A stretch of 64,000 nucleotides of DNA from Mogibacterium neglectum (GCF_030644205.1 NZ_CP128647.1:806001-870000); one strand, 5' to 3'. Shown: positions 17,785 to 27,386, counted from the stretch's first letter. The notes: generated by a model not told the origin, from the letters alone. Made by a program: numbers and translations.

Positions 17785-18588
17785 ATGAGTACAGTAATTG
17801 AATTTAAAGATGTAAGTAAACGATATGGAGACAACATTGTTATACCAAATTTTAATCTTGCAATAGAAAAGGGAGAATTTGTAACCATTATTGGTTCGTC
17901 GGGTTGTGGTAAAACCACGATTCTTAAGATGATTAACGGACTCTATGAGCCGAGTGAAGGTGAAATCTTCGTAAACGGGGAGAACATAAGATATAAGGAT
18001 ATGATTGAATTGCGCAGAAGTATTGGTTATGCAATACAAGGCAGTATCTTGTTCCCACATATGAATGTTTCGCAAAATATATCATATGTACCACGTTTAT
18101 TAAATAAAAAAAATGTTGAGAAGACTGAGCAAGCTGTAAATAAATGGATGGATATTGTAGGTTTAGATCACTCCTTAAGGTATCGTTTTCCAGATGAATT
18201 ATCAGGTGGTCAACAGCAACGGGTGGGAATAGCCAGAGCATTGGCTGCATCTCCAGATATCCTTCTAATGGATGAACCCTTTGGTGCAGTGGATGCAATT
18301 ACACGAGCACAGCTTCAAGAAGAATTAAAATTAATTCATAAAAAAACCGACATAACAATATTCTTTGTGACTCATGATATTGAAGAAGCTTTGAAGCTAG
18401 GAACAAAGGTTCTAGTCATGAATCATGGAGAAATTGAACAATATGAAACACCAAAAGACATTTTGAATAATCCAGCTAGTGATTTTGTAATGAAAATGGT
18501 GGAAAAACAAAGAAGGTCATGCAATCTTCCTGATGATAGACTTGACGATTGCGAGTTCAGTGGGGCATCTTGTGGATTACTAGATTAA
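17785..18588 (+). CDS. ABC transporter ATPase for the fused permease (OpuCA/EgtV type)
   Basis: The 267-residue ATPase has Walker A GSSGCGKTT, the Q-loop region SIGYAIQGSILFPHM, signature LSGGQQQRVGIARAL, Walker B ILLMDEPFGAVD and switch histidine FVTHDIEEA, all typical of the quaternary-amine importer group. It is short: OpuCA-type ATPases usually carry two C-terminal CBS domains for ionic-strength sensing, and these are absent. Instead the last 25 residues hold three cysteines (C246, C256, C263) in an acidic tail. GAGGGAAG precedes the ATG. Absence of CBS domains argues against osmotic control. Confidence 0.85.
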   Translation: MSTVIEFKDVSKRYGDNIVIPNFNLAIEKGEFVTIIGSSGCGKTTILKMINGLYEPSEGEIFVNGENIRYKDMIELRRSIGYAIQGSILFPHMNVSQNISYVPRLLNKKNVEKTEQAVNKWMDIVGLDHSLRYRFPDELSGGQQQRVGIARALAASPDILLMDEPFGAVDAITRAQLQEELKLIHKKTDITIFFVTHDIEEALKLGTKVLVMNHGEIEQYETPKDILNNPASDFVMKMVEKQRRSCNLPDDRLDDCEFSGASCGLLD

Positions 18589-18621
18589 TAGGAAAAAAGA
18601 AGGAGTTATATAAAGATAGGT

Positions 18622-19050
18622 ATGCAAATTACGAGTAAATTTACAATAGCGATTCATATTTTAGCATGCATTGATTATTTCCATGGTAAGATTCCAGTAA
18701 ATAGCAAGCTTCTAGCTGAAAGTATAGGCTCAAATCCGGTGATTATTAGAGGTGTTATGTCATCTCTGAATAAAGCAGGAATAATCAATACTGAAAGAGG
18801 AAAGAGGGACGTATCTATACAAAAGGAGCTGGCGGATATCACATTTTATGATATTTATTTAGCTGTTGACCCTTTAAGCGATAATGGATTATTTCACTTT
18901 CACGAAAATCCAAATTTAAAATGCCCTGTAGGAAGTAAAATCCATATAGCTTTAGATGACAAGCTTGAAAGGGTAAAAGTTGCAATGGAAAATGAAATGA
19001 AAAGTATTTCAATAAAATCAATTATTGAGGATATTAAGGATGATATTTAA
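18622..19050 (+). CDS. Rrf2 family transcriptional regulator
   Basis: The 142-residue protein opens MQITSKFTIAIHIL and has the winged-helix features of Rrf2 proteins: SKLLAESIGSNPVIIRGVMSSLNKAGII is the recognition helix and wing region. Only two cysteines are present (C16 and C101, the latter in NPNLKCPVG), so it lacks the three-cysteine set that binds a [2Fe-2S] cluster in IscR/NsrR and is closer to the clusterless YwnA/CymR type. It is the last gene of the operon. The only strong SD (AAGGAG) lies 18 bases before the ATG, hinting at weak translation. Autorepression through the palindrome at 15473 is the natural model. Confidence 0.82.
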   Translation: MQITSKFTIAIHILACIDYFHGKIPVNSKLLAESIGSNPVIIRGVMSSLNKAGIINTERGKRDVSIQKELADITFYDIYLAVDPLSDNGLFHFHENPNLKCPVGSKIHIALDDKLERVKVAMENEMKSISIKSIIEDIKDDI

Positions 19051-19177
19051 GTGAATGAATAAGCTAAAATCGTAGTTTAGATTAATTTTTATTAAATTGT
19101 TATATGTAATATTCTATACTAATATTGTGATATACTAAAATTATGATGTCGATTTCGAAAGGGAGTGTTAATGTATT

Positions 19178-20200
19178 ATGTATTTAATAACTCTATTTGC
19201 TATAATTGCTTTTATTTTCTCAGTTTGGAGAGATAGAAGAAGTTTTTTGAATCCGGCATTGTTAATCATATGTATAATATTAATTAATATATCTGTGGCA
19301 AAAATACTTTATGATTCTGGTTATGTAGTTGCACATGGTTTTATAATATTCCTGCTATTATTCGTGATACCTTTAATAATTCTTTTAAGTGCAGTGTTCT
19401 TAATATACAATGGCTTCATTTTATTGAAACGCGAAGGACTGTCCAAAACCAATCTACTTTCTTTAATATTAGGTATAATCATCTTGCTATTTTTTGCATT
19501 GATATTTTTCTATTACACAAGTGTAGGGAGGTTGTTTTTTTCAAATATGATTCTAACCATCATATTTATAATAATCGTTTTTTCGTACTTACTTTTTGGA
19601 TCAGCTTTTGTAGGACTCATGCTATATTCAATTTTATATTTGGCTATCCCTAAAAATAAGCTCTATGATTTCATCATTATCCATGGCGCGGGACTGAAAG
19701 AAGGCGAATATGTGACACCTTTATTGAAACAACGTATTGATAAAGCTATCGAAGCATTTTATAAATCAAAGAATCCGAATATTAGGATTATTGCTAGCGG
19801 AGGAAAAGGAAACGACGAGAAAATCTCTGAAGCACAAGCAATTGCTAATTATATAGAAAAAGAGACAACTGTTCCAACTGACAGAATCATACTAGAAGAT
19901 AAGTCAACAACAACGTATGAAAATCTGCTATTTTCAAAAAAAATAGGTGAATCTCTAATTGAGAATCCTAAATTTTTGTTTGTAACTAATAATTACCACG
20001 TATATCGTACTGGAGCTTATGCAAAGAAAGTCGGAATGGTTGGCGATGGTTTAGGTTGCCGCACAGCAAGATACTACATCCCGTCTGCTTTTATCAGGGA
20101 GTTTATAGCACTATGTGTAAAAATAAAATGGGTGTTTGCTGCGTTTTATGCAATATTAATATCTGGATTGTTTCTTTCATATGGATATTTACTTTTCTAA
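19178..20200 (+). CDS. DUF218 (YdcF/SanA-like) membrane protein, intact paralogue
   Basis: The 340-residue protein has five or six N-terminal membrane helices (residues 1-165), then a DUF218 domain (FIIIHGAGL, RIIASGGKGNDEKISEAQAIANYIE, ILEDKSTTTYENLLFS, FLFVTNNYHVYRTG) and a last membrane helix. Related YdcF, SanA and ElyC proteins affect envelope polymer or undecaprenyl-carrier metabolism. It is the full-length version of the interrupted copy at 6757; the two share a run of 33 identical bases (19979-20011 and 7558-7590), more than protein conservation alone would usually give. ATG 19178 is about 12 bases after AAAGGGAG. Confidence 0.82.
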   Translation: MYLITLFAIIAFIFSVWRDRRSFLNPALLIICIILINISVAKILYDSGYVVAHGFIIFLLLFVIPLIILLSAVFLIYNGFILLKREGLSKTNLLSLILGIIILLFFALIFFYYTSVGRLFFSNMILTIIFIIIVFSYLLFGSAFVGLMLYSILYLAIPKNKLYDFIIIHGAGLKEGEYVTPLLKQRIDKAIEAFYKSKNPNIRIIASGGKGNDEKISEAQAIANYIEKETTVPTDRIILEDKSTTTYENLLFSKKIGESLIENPKFLFVTNNYHVYRTGAYAKKVGMVGDGLGCRTARYYIPSAFIREFIALCVKIKWVFAAFYAILISGLFLSYGYLLF

Positions 20201-20262
20201 TTCACTGACACATTTGAGACTGCAATTATCTGTTTTTTATAATGAATATCAATATCGAATAG

Positions 20263-20302
20263 AATAGTCCTTTTAGTAATTAAGTCAATAGGACTATTTT
20301 TT
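20263..20302 (+). terminator. Factor-independent terminator after the DUF218 paralogue
   Basis: Arms AATAGTCCT and AGGACTATT (9 base pairs) are followed by a T-run. Confidence 0.8.
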
Positions 20303-20401
20303 GTACAGATTTATAACCTTATTTATGATAAATTGTAGTGTATGGAATAGTTGTTATTAAAAATTATGATTGTTAAAAGTCAGAAGTTTTAGGAGATAAG
20401 A

Positions 20402-21073
20402 ATGCTAAAAATTTTAATTATTGAGGACGATAAATCGATAGATTCTATTCTTAGTGATGAACTTAATCAATGGGGATATCAAACGAAAAGCATCGAAGAC
20501 TTTAGCACTGTATACGAGACTTTTGAAAAATTTGAACCCAATCTTGTCCTTATGGATATTAGTTTACCATATTACAATGGATTCTATTGGACGCAAAGGA
20601 TTCGTCAAAAGTCAAATGTTCCTGTAGTTTTCATTTCATCACATTCTGAATCTATGGATATGGTGCAAGCAATACAATTTGGAGCAGATGATTTTATTAC
20701 AAAGCCTATTGATATAACAGTAACTATAGCCAAGATACAGGCGATTTTGAGAAGGACATATGACTATACTTTAGATAGTGACAAGCTTGCATATGGGGAA
20801 TTGACATTAAATTTGTCTTCAGCAAAACTTGAGGGAGAAGAATTTTCTCTTTCATTGACAAGAACAGAGCTTTTGATACTTGATATTTTATTTAATATGA
20901 AAGGACAAATTGCAAAGAGAGAGGATATTATAAACCATTGTTGGCAAGGGGATGATTTTATAGATGATAATACGTTAGCTGTTAATATGACAAGGCTTAG
21001 AAAGAAACTGGCTGGCGTAGGGTTAGATGAATTTATTCAAACAAAGAAGGGTATTGGTTATTATCTACAGTGA
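20402..21073 (+). CDS. OmpR-family response regulator (BceR-like)
   Basis: A receiver domain has acidic pocket EDD near residue 8, phospho-acceptor D52 in LVLMDISLP, and SSHSE and FITKPID (switch lysine). It is joined to a winged-helix DNA-binding domain (LTRTELLILDILF, NTLAVNMTRLRKKL). The total of 223 residues is normal. It heads the classical order regulator-kinase-ATPase-permease of Bce modules, which sense and resist peptide antibiotics such as bacitracin. The next gene starts seven bases after its stop. Confidence 0.88.
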   Translation: MLKILIIEDDKSIDSILSDELNQWGYQTKSIEDFSTVYETFEKFEPNLVLMDISLPYYNGFYWTQRIRQKSNVPVVFISSHSESMDMVQAIQFGADDFITKPIDITVTIAKIQAILRRTYDYTLDSDKLAYGELTLNLSSAKLEGEEFSLSLTRTELLILDILFNMKGQIAKREDIINHCWQGDDFIDDNTLAVNMTRLRKKLAGVGLDEFIQTKKGIGYYLQ

Positions 21074-21080
21074 GGTTAAT

Positions 21081-21992
21081 ATGAATAAGTTTATAAATTA
21101 TATTAAAAGTGAATATAAAGTAATTATTTTCGCAATATATTCGATAATAGTGTTCAGCGCTATTTTTTTATTTGCTAATTTAGAAAAAGAGTATCTAGTG
21201 TTAGGTATAGAAGGGATTTCATTTGGCGTATTCTTATATCTATTCATTCAGTGGTTCAATTATTATAAAAAAGAGGGATATAGAGAAATAGCAGAACAAT
21301 TAAAATTAGAAAATAAACAATTGCAAAGTCAAGCCTTGAATGACAGAAGAAATCTTGAGGAATATTTCCTCTTATGGGTGCATCAAATTAAGACTCCTAT
21401 TACGGTGGCAAACCTAATTTTGCAAAAGGATAGCTCGTTATATAACAAGAAGCTTAAAGCGCAAATGTTTTATATTGAAGAATATACTAATATGGCAATC
21501 AATTATTTAAAGCTAATTGATAGACAGGCAGATATGGATATAACGTTCATTAATCTTGATAAAATCATAAAGAACTTGCTCAAGAAATATTCCATGATGT
21601 TTATAGAAAAAGGGATTTCTTTGGAATATGAACCAATATACGTAGAAGTTATATCCGATGCGAAATGGTTGTCAGTTCTTATTGAACAGATTCTTTCTAA
21701 TGCAATTAAATATACGGAATCTGGCACTATTAAAATCTCATATGAAGAAAGGACCAATACTATGAGCATTCAAGATACAGGTATTGGGATTCGGTCAGAA
21801 GATTTAGGAAAGATTTTTGACAGAGGTTATTCAGGCTTCAATGGAAGAATAAACGAGAAATCAAGTGGTCTTGGATTGTATCTTGTTAAATCTATTGCAG
21901 ATTTGATAAATGTTAAAGTAAAAGTTGAATCGACGATAAACGTTGGAAGCAAATTTATAGTGCAATTTCCTTTCAATCTTTCAGAACTGTAA
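21081..21992 (+). CDS. Intramembrane-sensing histidine kinase (BceS-like)
   Basis: The 303-residue kinase has two closely spaced membrane helices (about residues 12-30 and 34-52) with almost no extracellular loop, the hallmark of kinases that sense through a partner ABC transporter. The phospho-acceptor is H101 in WVHQIKTPI. ATP-binding boxes are ILSNAIKYTESG (N), QDTGIGI (G1) and SSGLGLYLVK (G2). Start ATG 21081 follows GAGGT by four bases; the longer frame from 21027 lies in the preceding gene. Flux sensing via the BceAB-type transporter encoded downstream is expected from the family. Confidence 0.88.
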   Translation: MNKFINYIKSEYKVIIFAIYSIIVFSAIFLFANLEKEYLVLGIEGISFGVFLYLFIQWFNYYKKEGYREIAEQLKLENKQLQSQALNDRRNLEEYFLLWVHQIKTPITVANLILQKDSSLYNKKLKAQMFYIEEYTNMAINYLKLIDRQADMDITFINLDKIIKNLLKKYSMMFIEKGISLEYEPIYVEVISDAKWLSVLIEQILSNAIKYTESGTIKISYEERTNTMSIQDTGIGIRSEDLGKIFDRGYSGFNGRINEKSSGLGLYLVKSIADLINVKVKVESTINVGSKFIVQFPFNLSEL

Positions 21993-22082
21993 GTTTAGGA
22001 ATAGAGATTGTCATATTAAATAAATGCAGGAATATATGTGTATTAGTAAAATTATGACATAAAGAAAAGGAGTGATGAAGAT

Positions 22083-22838
22083 ATGGCAATCTTAGAATTA
22101 AAAAATGTAAAGCGATTATATCAAACTAGAAAGATTACAACAGAAGCCCTAAAAGGTGTTAATTTTTCCGTAGAGAAAGGTGAATTTATTTCAATAATGG
22201 GCGAATCAGGTGCCGGTAAGACAACTTTATTAAACATAATAGCTACACTCGATAAAGCTACTTCTGGTACGGTTGTTCTAAATGAGCAAGATACAAATTC
22301 GTTAAAGGACACCGAAGTTTCAGAATTCCGTAGAAAAGAGCTTGGTTTCGTTTTTCAAGATTTTAACCTGCTTGATCAATTTAACAACCGTGACAATATA
22401 TACCTACCACTTGTTCTTTCAGATGAAAAAGAGGCTATCATGAGGTCAAGGTTAAGTAATTTAAAGGAGCCGCTTGGTATAGGGGATTTGTTGGAAAAAT
22501 ACCCGTATGAAGTATCAGGTGGGCAGAAGCAAAGAGTAGCTGTTGCAAGGGCTATAATTACCGAGCCGTCTCTGCTGCTTGCGGATGAACCTACAGGTGC
22601 GCTTGATTCACAGTCTTCTGAAACGTTACTAAAGATGTTCCGCACTATTAATCAGAATGGGCAGACAATCATTATGGTTACACACTCTTTAAGGGCGGCA
22701 TCATATGCAAACAGAGTGTTGTTTATTAAAGACGGAGTCGTTTATCACGAAATATACCGTGGGGAAAATGAGAGGCAAGCAGAATTCATGGAGCGTATTA
22801 ATCAAGCTCAATTTATGTTGAATAGAGGTGATAAATAA
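22083..22838 (+). CDS. Peptide-resistance ABC transporter ATPase (BceA-like)
   Basis: The 251-residue ATPase of the MacB/LolD/BceA class carries Walker A GESGAGKTT, Q-loop VFQDFNLLDQFN, signature VSGGQKQRVAVARA, Walker B LLLADEPTGALD and VTHS as the switch histidine. AAAGGAGTGATGAAGAT precedes the ATG. Its stop and the start of the permease share one base (TAATG), giving tight coupling. Together they should remove peptide antibiotics from lipid II-cycle intermediates. Confidence 0.9.
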   Translation: MAILELKNVKRLYQTRKITTEALKGVNFSVEKGEFISIMGESGAGKTTLLNIIATLDKATSGTVVLNEQDTNSLKDTEVSEFRRKELGFVFQDFNLLDQFNNRDNIYLPLVLSDEKEAIMRSRLSNLKEPLGIGDLLEKYPYEVSGGQKQRVAVARAIITEPSLLLADEPTGALDSQSSETLLKMFRTINQNGQTIIMVTHSLRAASYANRVLFIKDGVVYHEIYRGENERQAEFMERINQAQFMLNRGDK

Positions 22839-24808
22839 TGACATTCTCAATGGCTAGAAAGTTTGCTTTTCAAAATTTGAAGGCAAATAGATTGTTAGAA
22901 GTTCCATTTGTTTTGTCAGCAGGTATTATGTTGATTCTATTTAATATAATGGCGAGTTTAATAAATAATAATTATGTTCAGACGAGACATGATTCTCTTC
23001 CTACCGTTATAGCAATGGGAGCAATAGTAGTAGGTATATTTACTTTTATATTCGTAACATATACGACAAACTTTTTGCTAAAAAAAAGAAATAAAGAGTT
23101 TGCTTTATACGCAATACTCGGTTTAGAAAAGAAACATATTCGTAAAATAATCAGCATCGAGTTTTTTGTATTGTTTTCTATGATAGCAGTTGTCGGTGTT
23201 GTTGGTGGGTATATTTTTGGGCAGCTTACTTTTTTAGGACTTAACCGTCTAATGCATGATGTTTCAGGCAGACTCATGGACTTTCCTTTCAGCATTATTG
23301 CTATGCTTTTAAGCTTGGCAATAATAGCCGTACTATATATGATTACTGTGCTTCGTAGCAGTTATAGAATTTATCTGTCAACACCAATTCAATTGCTTAG
23401 CAAGCAACACAGTGGGGAGGGTGAGCCTAAATCCAGATGGATAATTTCGGTTATAGGACTAATAACATTATCAGCAGGTTATTATATTGCATTGACAACA
23501 AAGGGTTCATTGTCTTCATTATTTAACTTTTTCATCGCCGCTATCCTGGTTATGATTGCAACTTACCTACTTTATATATCGTTCTCGATCATTGTTTTGA
23601 AGAGGCAGAAAAAGAGAAAGAGCTACTTTAAACCTACAAAATTCTTGGGTATCAGTGGTCTTATATATCGTATGAAGAGTAATGCGGTGTCTCTTGCCAG
23701 CATATCAATTATGAGTGTCGGCATTATTATTACTTTATCAGTTACTGCAACAATATACTCAAACATACAGTCTACAGCGCAAAATATTCTTCCAAGGGAT
23801 TATCAGATTAATAGTAAAGTGTCTGTGGATGAGAACAATTATAAAGAAGTTGCAAAGTCACTTAAAGAGGAAGTTAATAAAACTGTAAAAGATGATAAAC
23901 AAATTAAAGATGAATATATATCCTACAATATGACAACAGCAATTCTTAAAAAAGGAAATTCCTTTGTAGAATTTACCCCTTATAAAAATATTGAACCAAG
24001 ATATATTTTTGTAAATAACTTGGATGGGTATAATGCTCAAACTCACAATAACATTAAACTAAATGATGATGAAGTACTTATTTGTGCCAATCATAAACAA
24101 CTCCTTGGGATGAAGAATCTTAAAATAGGAGATCGTACATTTAAAGTAAAAGAAATTCCCAATATAGCACCTTCAAATTATGCAGCTGAGGTATATGTTA
24201 TTATAGTAAAGGATTTCTCCACTATGAAATATATAAGCAGTTCATTGAAAACCACAAATGTGAAAACACAAAAAAAGGAAAACTCAATCATTAGCTGCAA
24301 TGTGAATTGGAATGTTTCAGGTCTTTCGGAAAAGATATATAGGAGTGAATTAAATAAGCTTAAGGAAGGAAAAGATTATTTTGTTTTATCTAAATCGGAA
24401 TATTTAGATAAAATATATGAAATGAACGGGGGATTTCTTTTCCTTGGTATCATAATAGGGTTAGTTTTCTTAACTGGAACTATTCTAGTTATATACTATA
24501 AACAAATTAGTGAGGGTTACGAAGATAGGGAAAAATATCAGATAATGAAAAAAATCGGTTTGTCTGATGGACTAATTAAGAAAACAAGTTCATCGCAAAT
24601 AGTATGGATGTTTTTTGCCCCGCTCATCGTCGCAGTTATTCATAGTACAATTGCATCGAAGATAGTTTATCAATTACTGGGATTGTTTGGTGTTAACAGT
24701 TTTATACAATATGGTAAATTCTTTGGTATAGTAATTGCGGTATTCTTCATGGTTTACTTCATTATTTTCAAGTTTACATCACGTACGTATTATAAAATTG
24801 TGCAATGA
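22838..24808 (+). CDS. FtsX-like permease (BceB-like)
   Basis: The 656-residue permease has ten predicted membrane helices in the BceB arrangement: one, then three (FtsX core), two, two and a final FtsX core near the C-terminus. A large extracellular domain of about 200 residues (about 310-520, starting near SNIQSTAQNILPRDYQ) is inserted before the last helices. In this family that domain sets drug specificity and signals to the cognate kinase. Which peptide is recognised cannot be read from the sequence. A terminator-like hairpin lies 60 bases downstream. Confidence 0.88.
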   Translation: MTFSMARKFAFQNLKANRLLEVPFVLSAGIMLILFNIMASLINNNYVQTRHDSLPTVIAMGAIVVGIFTFIFVTYTTNFLLKKRNKEFALYAILGLEKKHIRKIISIEFFVLFSMIAVVGVVGGYIFGQLTFLGLNRLMHDVSGRLMDFPFSIIAMLLSLAIIAVLYMITVLRSSYRIYLSTPIQLLSKQHSGEGEPKSRWIISVIGLITLSAGYYIALTTKGSLSSLFNFFIAAILVMIATYLLYISFSIIVLKRQKKRKSYFKPTKFLGISGLIYRMKSNAVSLASISIMSVGIIITLSVTATIYSNIQSTAQNILPRDYQINSKVSVDENNYKEVAKSLKEEVNKTVKDDKQIKDEYISYNMTTAILKKGNSFVEFTPYKNIEPRYIFVNNLDGYNAQTHNNIKLNDDEVLICANHKQLLGMKNLKIGDRTFKVKEIPNIAPSNYAAEVYVIIVKDFSTMKYISSSLKTTNVKTQKKENSIISCNVNWNVSGLSEKIYRSELNKLKEGKDYFVLSKSEYLDKIYEMNGGFLFLGIIIGLVFLTGTILVIYYKQISEGYEDREKYQIMKKIGLSDGLIKKTSSSQIVWMFFAPLIVAVIHSTIASKIVYQLLGLFGVNSFIQYGKFFGIVIAVFFMVYFIIFKFTSRTYYKIVQ

Positions 24809-24865
24809 AGTATGTTTTATTTTATTATTGAGATAAGGGATAAACATTTGAAATATAGCACTTAT

Positions 24866-24890
24866 GAGCCCCAATATAATGGGGCTTTTT
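24866..24890 (+). terminator. Factor-independent terminator after the Bce module
   Basis: AGCCCC (24867-24872) pairs with GGGGCT (24881-24886) around an eight-base loop, followed by a T-run. Confidence 0.8.
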
Positions 24891-24969
24891 CATTGTTGAA
24901 ATATCTCTTGATACTAAACTCTTGCTGAATTAAAATATATACATATTTAGAATGATTTAGGAGTAATAA

Positions 24970-26268
24970 ATGAATTACAAGGAGTCAAGAGTATATCTGG
25001 ATGAACTTTCCAGATACGGAAGTGTACTTGGCCTGGACAGTATGCGCGAGCTACTCCACAGACTGGGTGATCCACAGGACGAGTTAAAGTTTATTCATGT
25101 CGCTGGCACCAATGGCAAAGGGTCGATTCTCTCGTATCTATCTAGTATCTTAATTCAAGCAGGATATACCACGGGGTGCTACTTCTCTCCGTGGCTTTTT
25201 GAATACGGCGAACAGTTTCAGGTAAATGGTGTTCATATAACAGATGATGAGCTTGCACGTCATACGACAGTGATCGCTGAAGCGATTAGCGGCATGGTTG
25301 CGGATGGGCTAAATTCACCGACGCTATTTGAAGCGGAGACGGCTCTAGCTATGGTGTATTTTAAGAGCAGAGGATGCGACTTCGTAGTGCTAGAGACCGG
25401 TCTAGGCGGTAGAGGAGATGCGACGAATGTCGTAAACACAACTCTGGTCGAAGTGATAACGCCTATTTCGAAGGACCATATGGCATTTCTAGGAGAGACT
25501 ATTAAGGAGATTGCTGGTGAGAAAGCTGGCATTATCAAACCGAATACCATAGCGGTAAGTGCTAAGCAACATGAAGATGCTGAAGAAGTACTAGCAGCTA
25601 AGTGTGATGAACTCGGATCTGAGCTTAGAGTGGTTGATGAAGCTGCTATTGAACCAATCTCATATGGAATAGGAGAACAACGCTTTAATTACAGCTCATG
25701 GAAAGATGTGACCATATCGCTTGCAGGAGTGCACCAGTTCAGTAACGCATCATTAGCGATACTAGCAATAGAGGCATTAAGGGATAAGGGTGTCATAATA
25801 CCAGATAAAGCGATATACGATGGACTAAAGGCTGCAAGGTGGTTTGGACGATTCACTGAATTAGCAAAGGAACCTACTGTAATAATCGACGGCGCACACA
25901 ACGAAGGTGCGGCAATCGCACTTGAGTCGTCAATATGTCAGTATTTTGGGGATAAGAAGGTAATACTGGTTATTGGTGTATTTAAAGATAAAGAGTACAA
26001 TAAGTTACTATCACACCTGGTACCTTTATCAAAGCAGGTTATAACGGTTGAGACGCCAAATAACGATAGAGCTATGCCATCACAAGAGTTAAAAGAAAAA
26101 GTTCTCGCTTACTCGGAGCATGTCGAGGCTGCGGATAGTATTTGCCAGGGCATGGAGAAAGCGTATGAATATGCTAATAAACACGATGTGATTCTCGTAT
26201 GTGGGTCACTATCGTTCCTAGGGGACGTAAAAAGGATTGTAGAAAGAAGAGGGACTAACAATGGATAG
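24970..26268 (+). CDS. folC: Folylpolyglutamate synthase / dihydrofolate synthase
   Basis: The Mur-ligase-family enzyme (432 residues) adds glutamate to dihydropteroate or folate. It shows the ATP loop [10 protein letters not shown] (about residues 43-52), the [13 protein letters not shown] metal/ATP region, [13 protein letters not shown] and IDGAHNEGA with the C-terminal domain. TTAGGAGTAAT precedes the ATG. It heads a folate operon and overlaps folE by eight bases. Whether it has only the dihydrofolate-synthase activity or both cannot be decided here. Confidence 0.92.
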   Translation: MNYKESRVYLDELSRYGSVLGLDSMRELLHRLGDPQDELKFIHVAGTNGKGSILSYLSSILIQAGYTTGCYFSPWLFEYGEQFQVNGVHITDDELARHTTVIAEAISGMVADGLNSPTLFEAETALAMVYFKSRGCDFVVLETGLGGRGDATNVVNTTLVEVITPISKDHMAFLGETIKEIAGEKAGIIKPNTIAVSAKQHEDAEEVLAAKCDELGSELRVVDEAAIEPISYGIGEQRFNYSSWKDVTISLAGVHQFSNASLAILAIEALRDKGVIIPDKAIYDGLKAARWFGRFTELAKEPTVIIDGAHNEGAAIALESSICQYFGDKKVILVIGVFKDKEYNKLLSHLVPLSKQVITVETPNNDRAMPSQELKEKVLAYSEHVEAADSICQGMEKAYEYANKHDVILVCGSLSFLGDVKRIVERRGTNNG

Positions 26269-26818
26269 AGATAAAATCATGGAGGGTGTAAGGCTCATAC
26301 TGGATGGAATCGGCGAGGATGTCACAAGAGAAGGATTGCTCGAAACACCTGAACGCGTCGCTAAAATGTATGAAGAGCTTGCAGGTGGATATACCGATTC
26401 AGCAAGTACATACCTAGCAAAGCGCTTTGATGTTGAAAATAACGATATAGTGCTAGAGAAAGACATAGAGTTCTATTCCCTATGCGAGCACCACATGCTA
26501 CCGTTTTATGGACGCATAGCTATTGCATATATACCTAATGGCGAGGTAATCGGACTCAGCAAGATGGCGAGGACCGTTGAAGTATTTGCTAAGAGGCTTC
26601 AGCTTCAGGAGAGAATGACAACGCAGATAGCTGATGCATTCATGGAGGAGCTTAATCCAAAGGGTGTGATGGTTATGATAGAGGCTGAGCATATGTGCAT
26701 GACTATGCGCGGTATTAAGAAGCCAGGAACCAAGACAGTTACGGTTATGGCGCGAGGAAGCTTTGAGAACGATGAACATCTTCAGAATACATTTTTCAGA
26801 ATGATGGAACATAGGTAG
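26261..26818 (+). CDS. folE: GTP cyclohydrolase I
   Basis: This 185-residue type I enzyme opens GTP to dihydroneopterin triphosphate, the first step of folate synthesis. Zinc ligands are C75 and H78 ([10 protein letters not shown]) and C146 (HMCMTMRG). [25 protein letters not shown] is the conserved core. The start codon lies within the end of folC. Confidence 0.94.
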   Translation: MDRDKIMEGVRLILDGIGEDVTREGLLETPERVAKMYEELAGGYTDSASTYLAKRFDVENNDIVLEKDIEFYSLCEHHMLPFYGRIAIAYIPNGEVIGLSKMARTVEVFAKRLQLQERMTTQIADAFMEELNPKGVMVMIEAEHMCMTMRGIKKPGTKTVTVMARGSFENDEHLQNTFFRMMEHR

Positions 26819-26825
26819 TGGTTAG

Positions 26826-27386
26826 ATGGCTTATTCTGTAAAAAGTATGATTACATATAGAGCCATTCCTTCTAATGACAATGAGTCTATGAAGAGGCTT
26901 GATTCCATTTACCGTGATGAGCTTTGGCGGAGGTGCATGGAAGATATTGAATGTACTGAGATTCAAAGAATCTACTGTAGACATGACTTTACACATCTGA
27001 TGGAGGTTGCTCGCATTGCATACGTATTTTCGCTTGAAGAGGCTTTGGAGATACCTAAGGATGTAATATATGCTGCAGCCTTACTTCACGATATAGGGCG
27101 AAGTAAGGAGTATACTGATGGCATTCCTCATGACGAAGCAGGAGCTAAGATTGCAGAGGAAATTTTAAAGAGGTCATCATATACCGAAGAGGAACTAGAA
27201 GCGATAATAGCTGCGGTTAGTGGTCATAGAGGGCATTCTGAAACTAAAGAGGCTGGCGGACTTATAGGGGAATTAACCTATGTCATTAAACGTGCAGATA
27301 AGGAGTCTCGGCTATGTTTTATATGTGATGCGCGTGATACATGTAAGTGGCCCAATAATAAGAAGAACAAGAATATTACGTATTAA
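26826..27386 (+). CDS. HD-domain phosphohydrolase
   Basis: The 186-residue protein has the HD-domain metal motif: YCRHDFTHLMEVARI supplies an early histidine, AALLHDIGR gives the HD pair and GIPHDEAGA a further histidine. Other small HD genes sit inside clostridial folate operons; a role in removing phosphate from dihydroneopterin triphosphate, for which no NudB-type enzyme is seen here, is attractive but unproven. The C-terminal CFICDARDTCKWP contains three cysteines. The gene begins eight bases after folE. Confidence 0.75.
   Translation: MAYSVKSMITYRAIPSNDNESMKRLDSIYRDELWRRCMEDIECTEIQRIYCRHDFTHLMEVARIAYVFSLEEALEIPKDVIYAAALLHDIGRSKEYTDGIPHDEAGAKIAEEILKRSSYTEEELEAIIAAVSGHRGHSETKEAGGLIGELTYVIKRADKESRLCFICDARDTCKWPNNKKNKNITY

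Noticed and set aside
24891-24969. Tetrahydrofolate riboswitch before folC
   Set aside because: Too short after the upstream terminator and no paired structure is evident.
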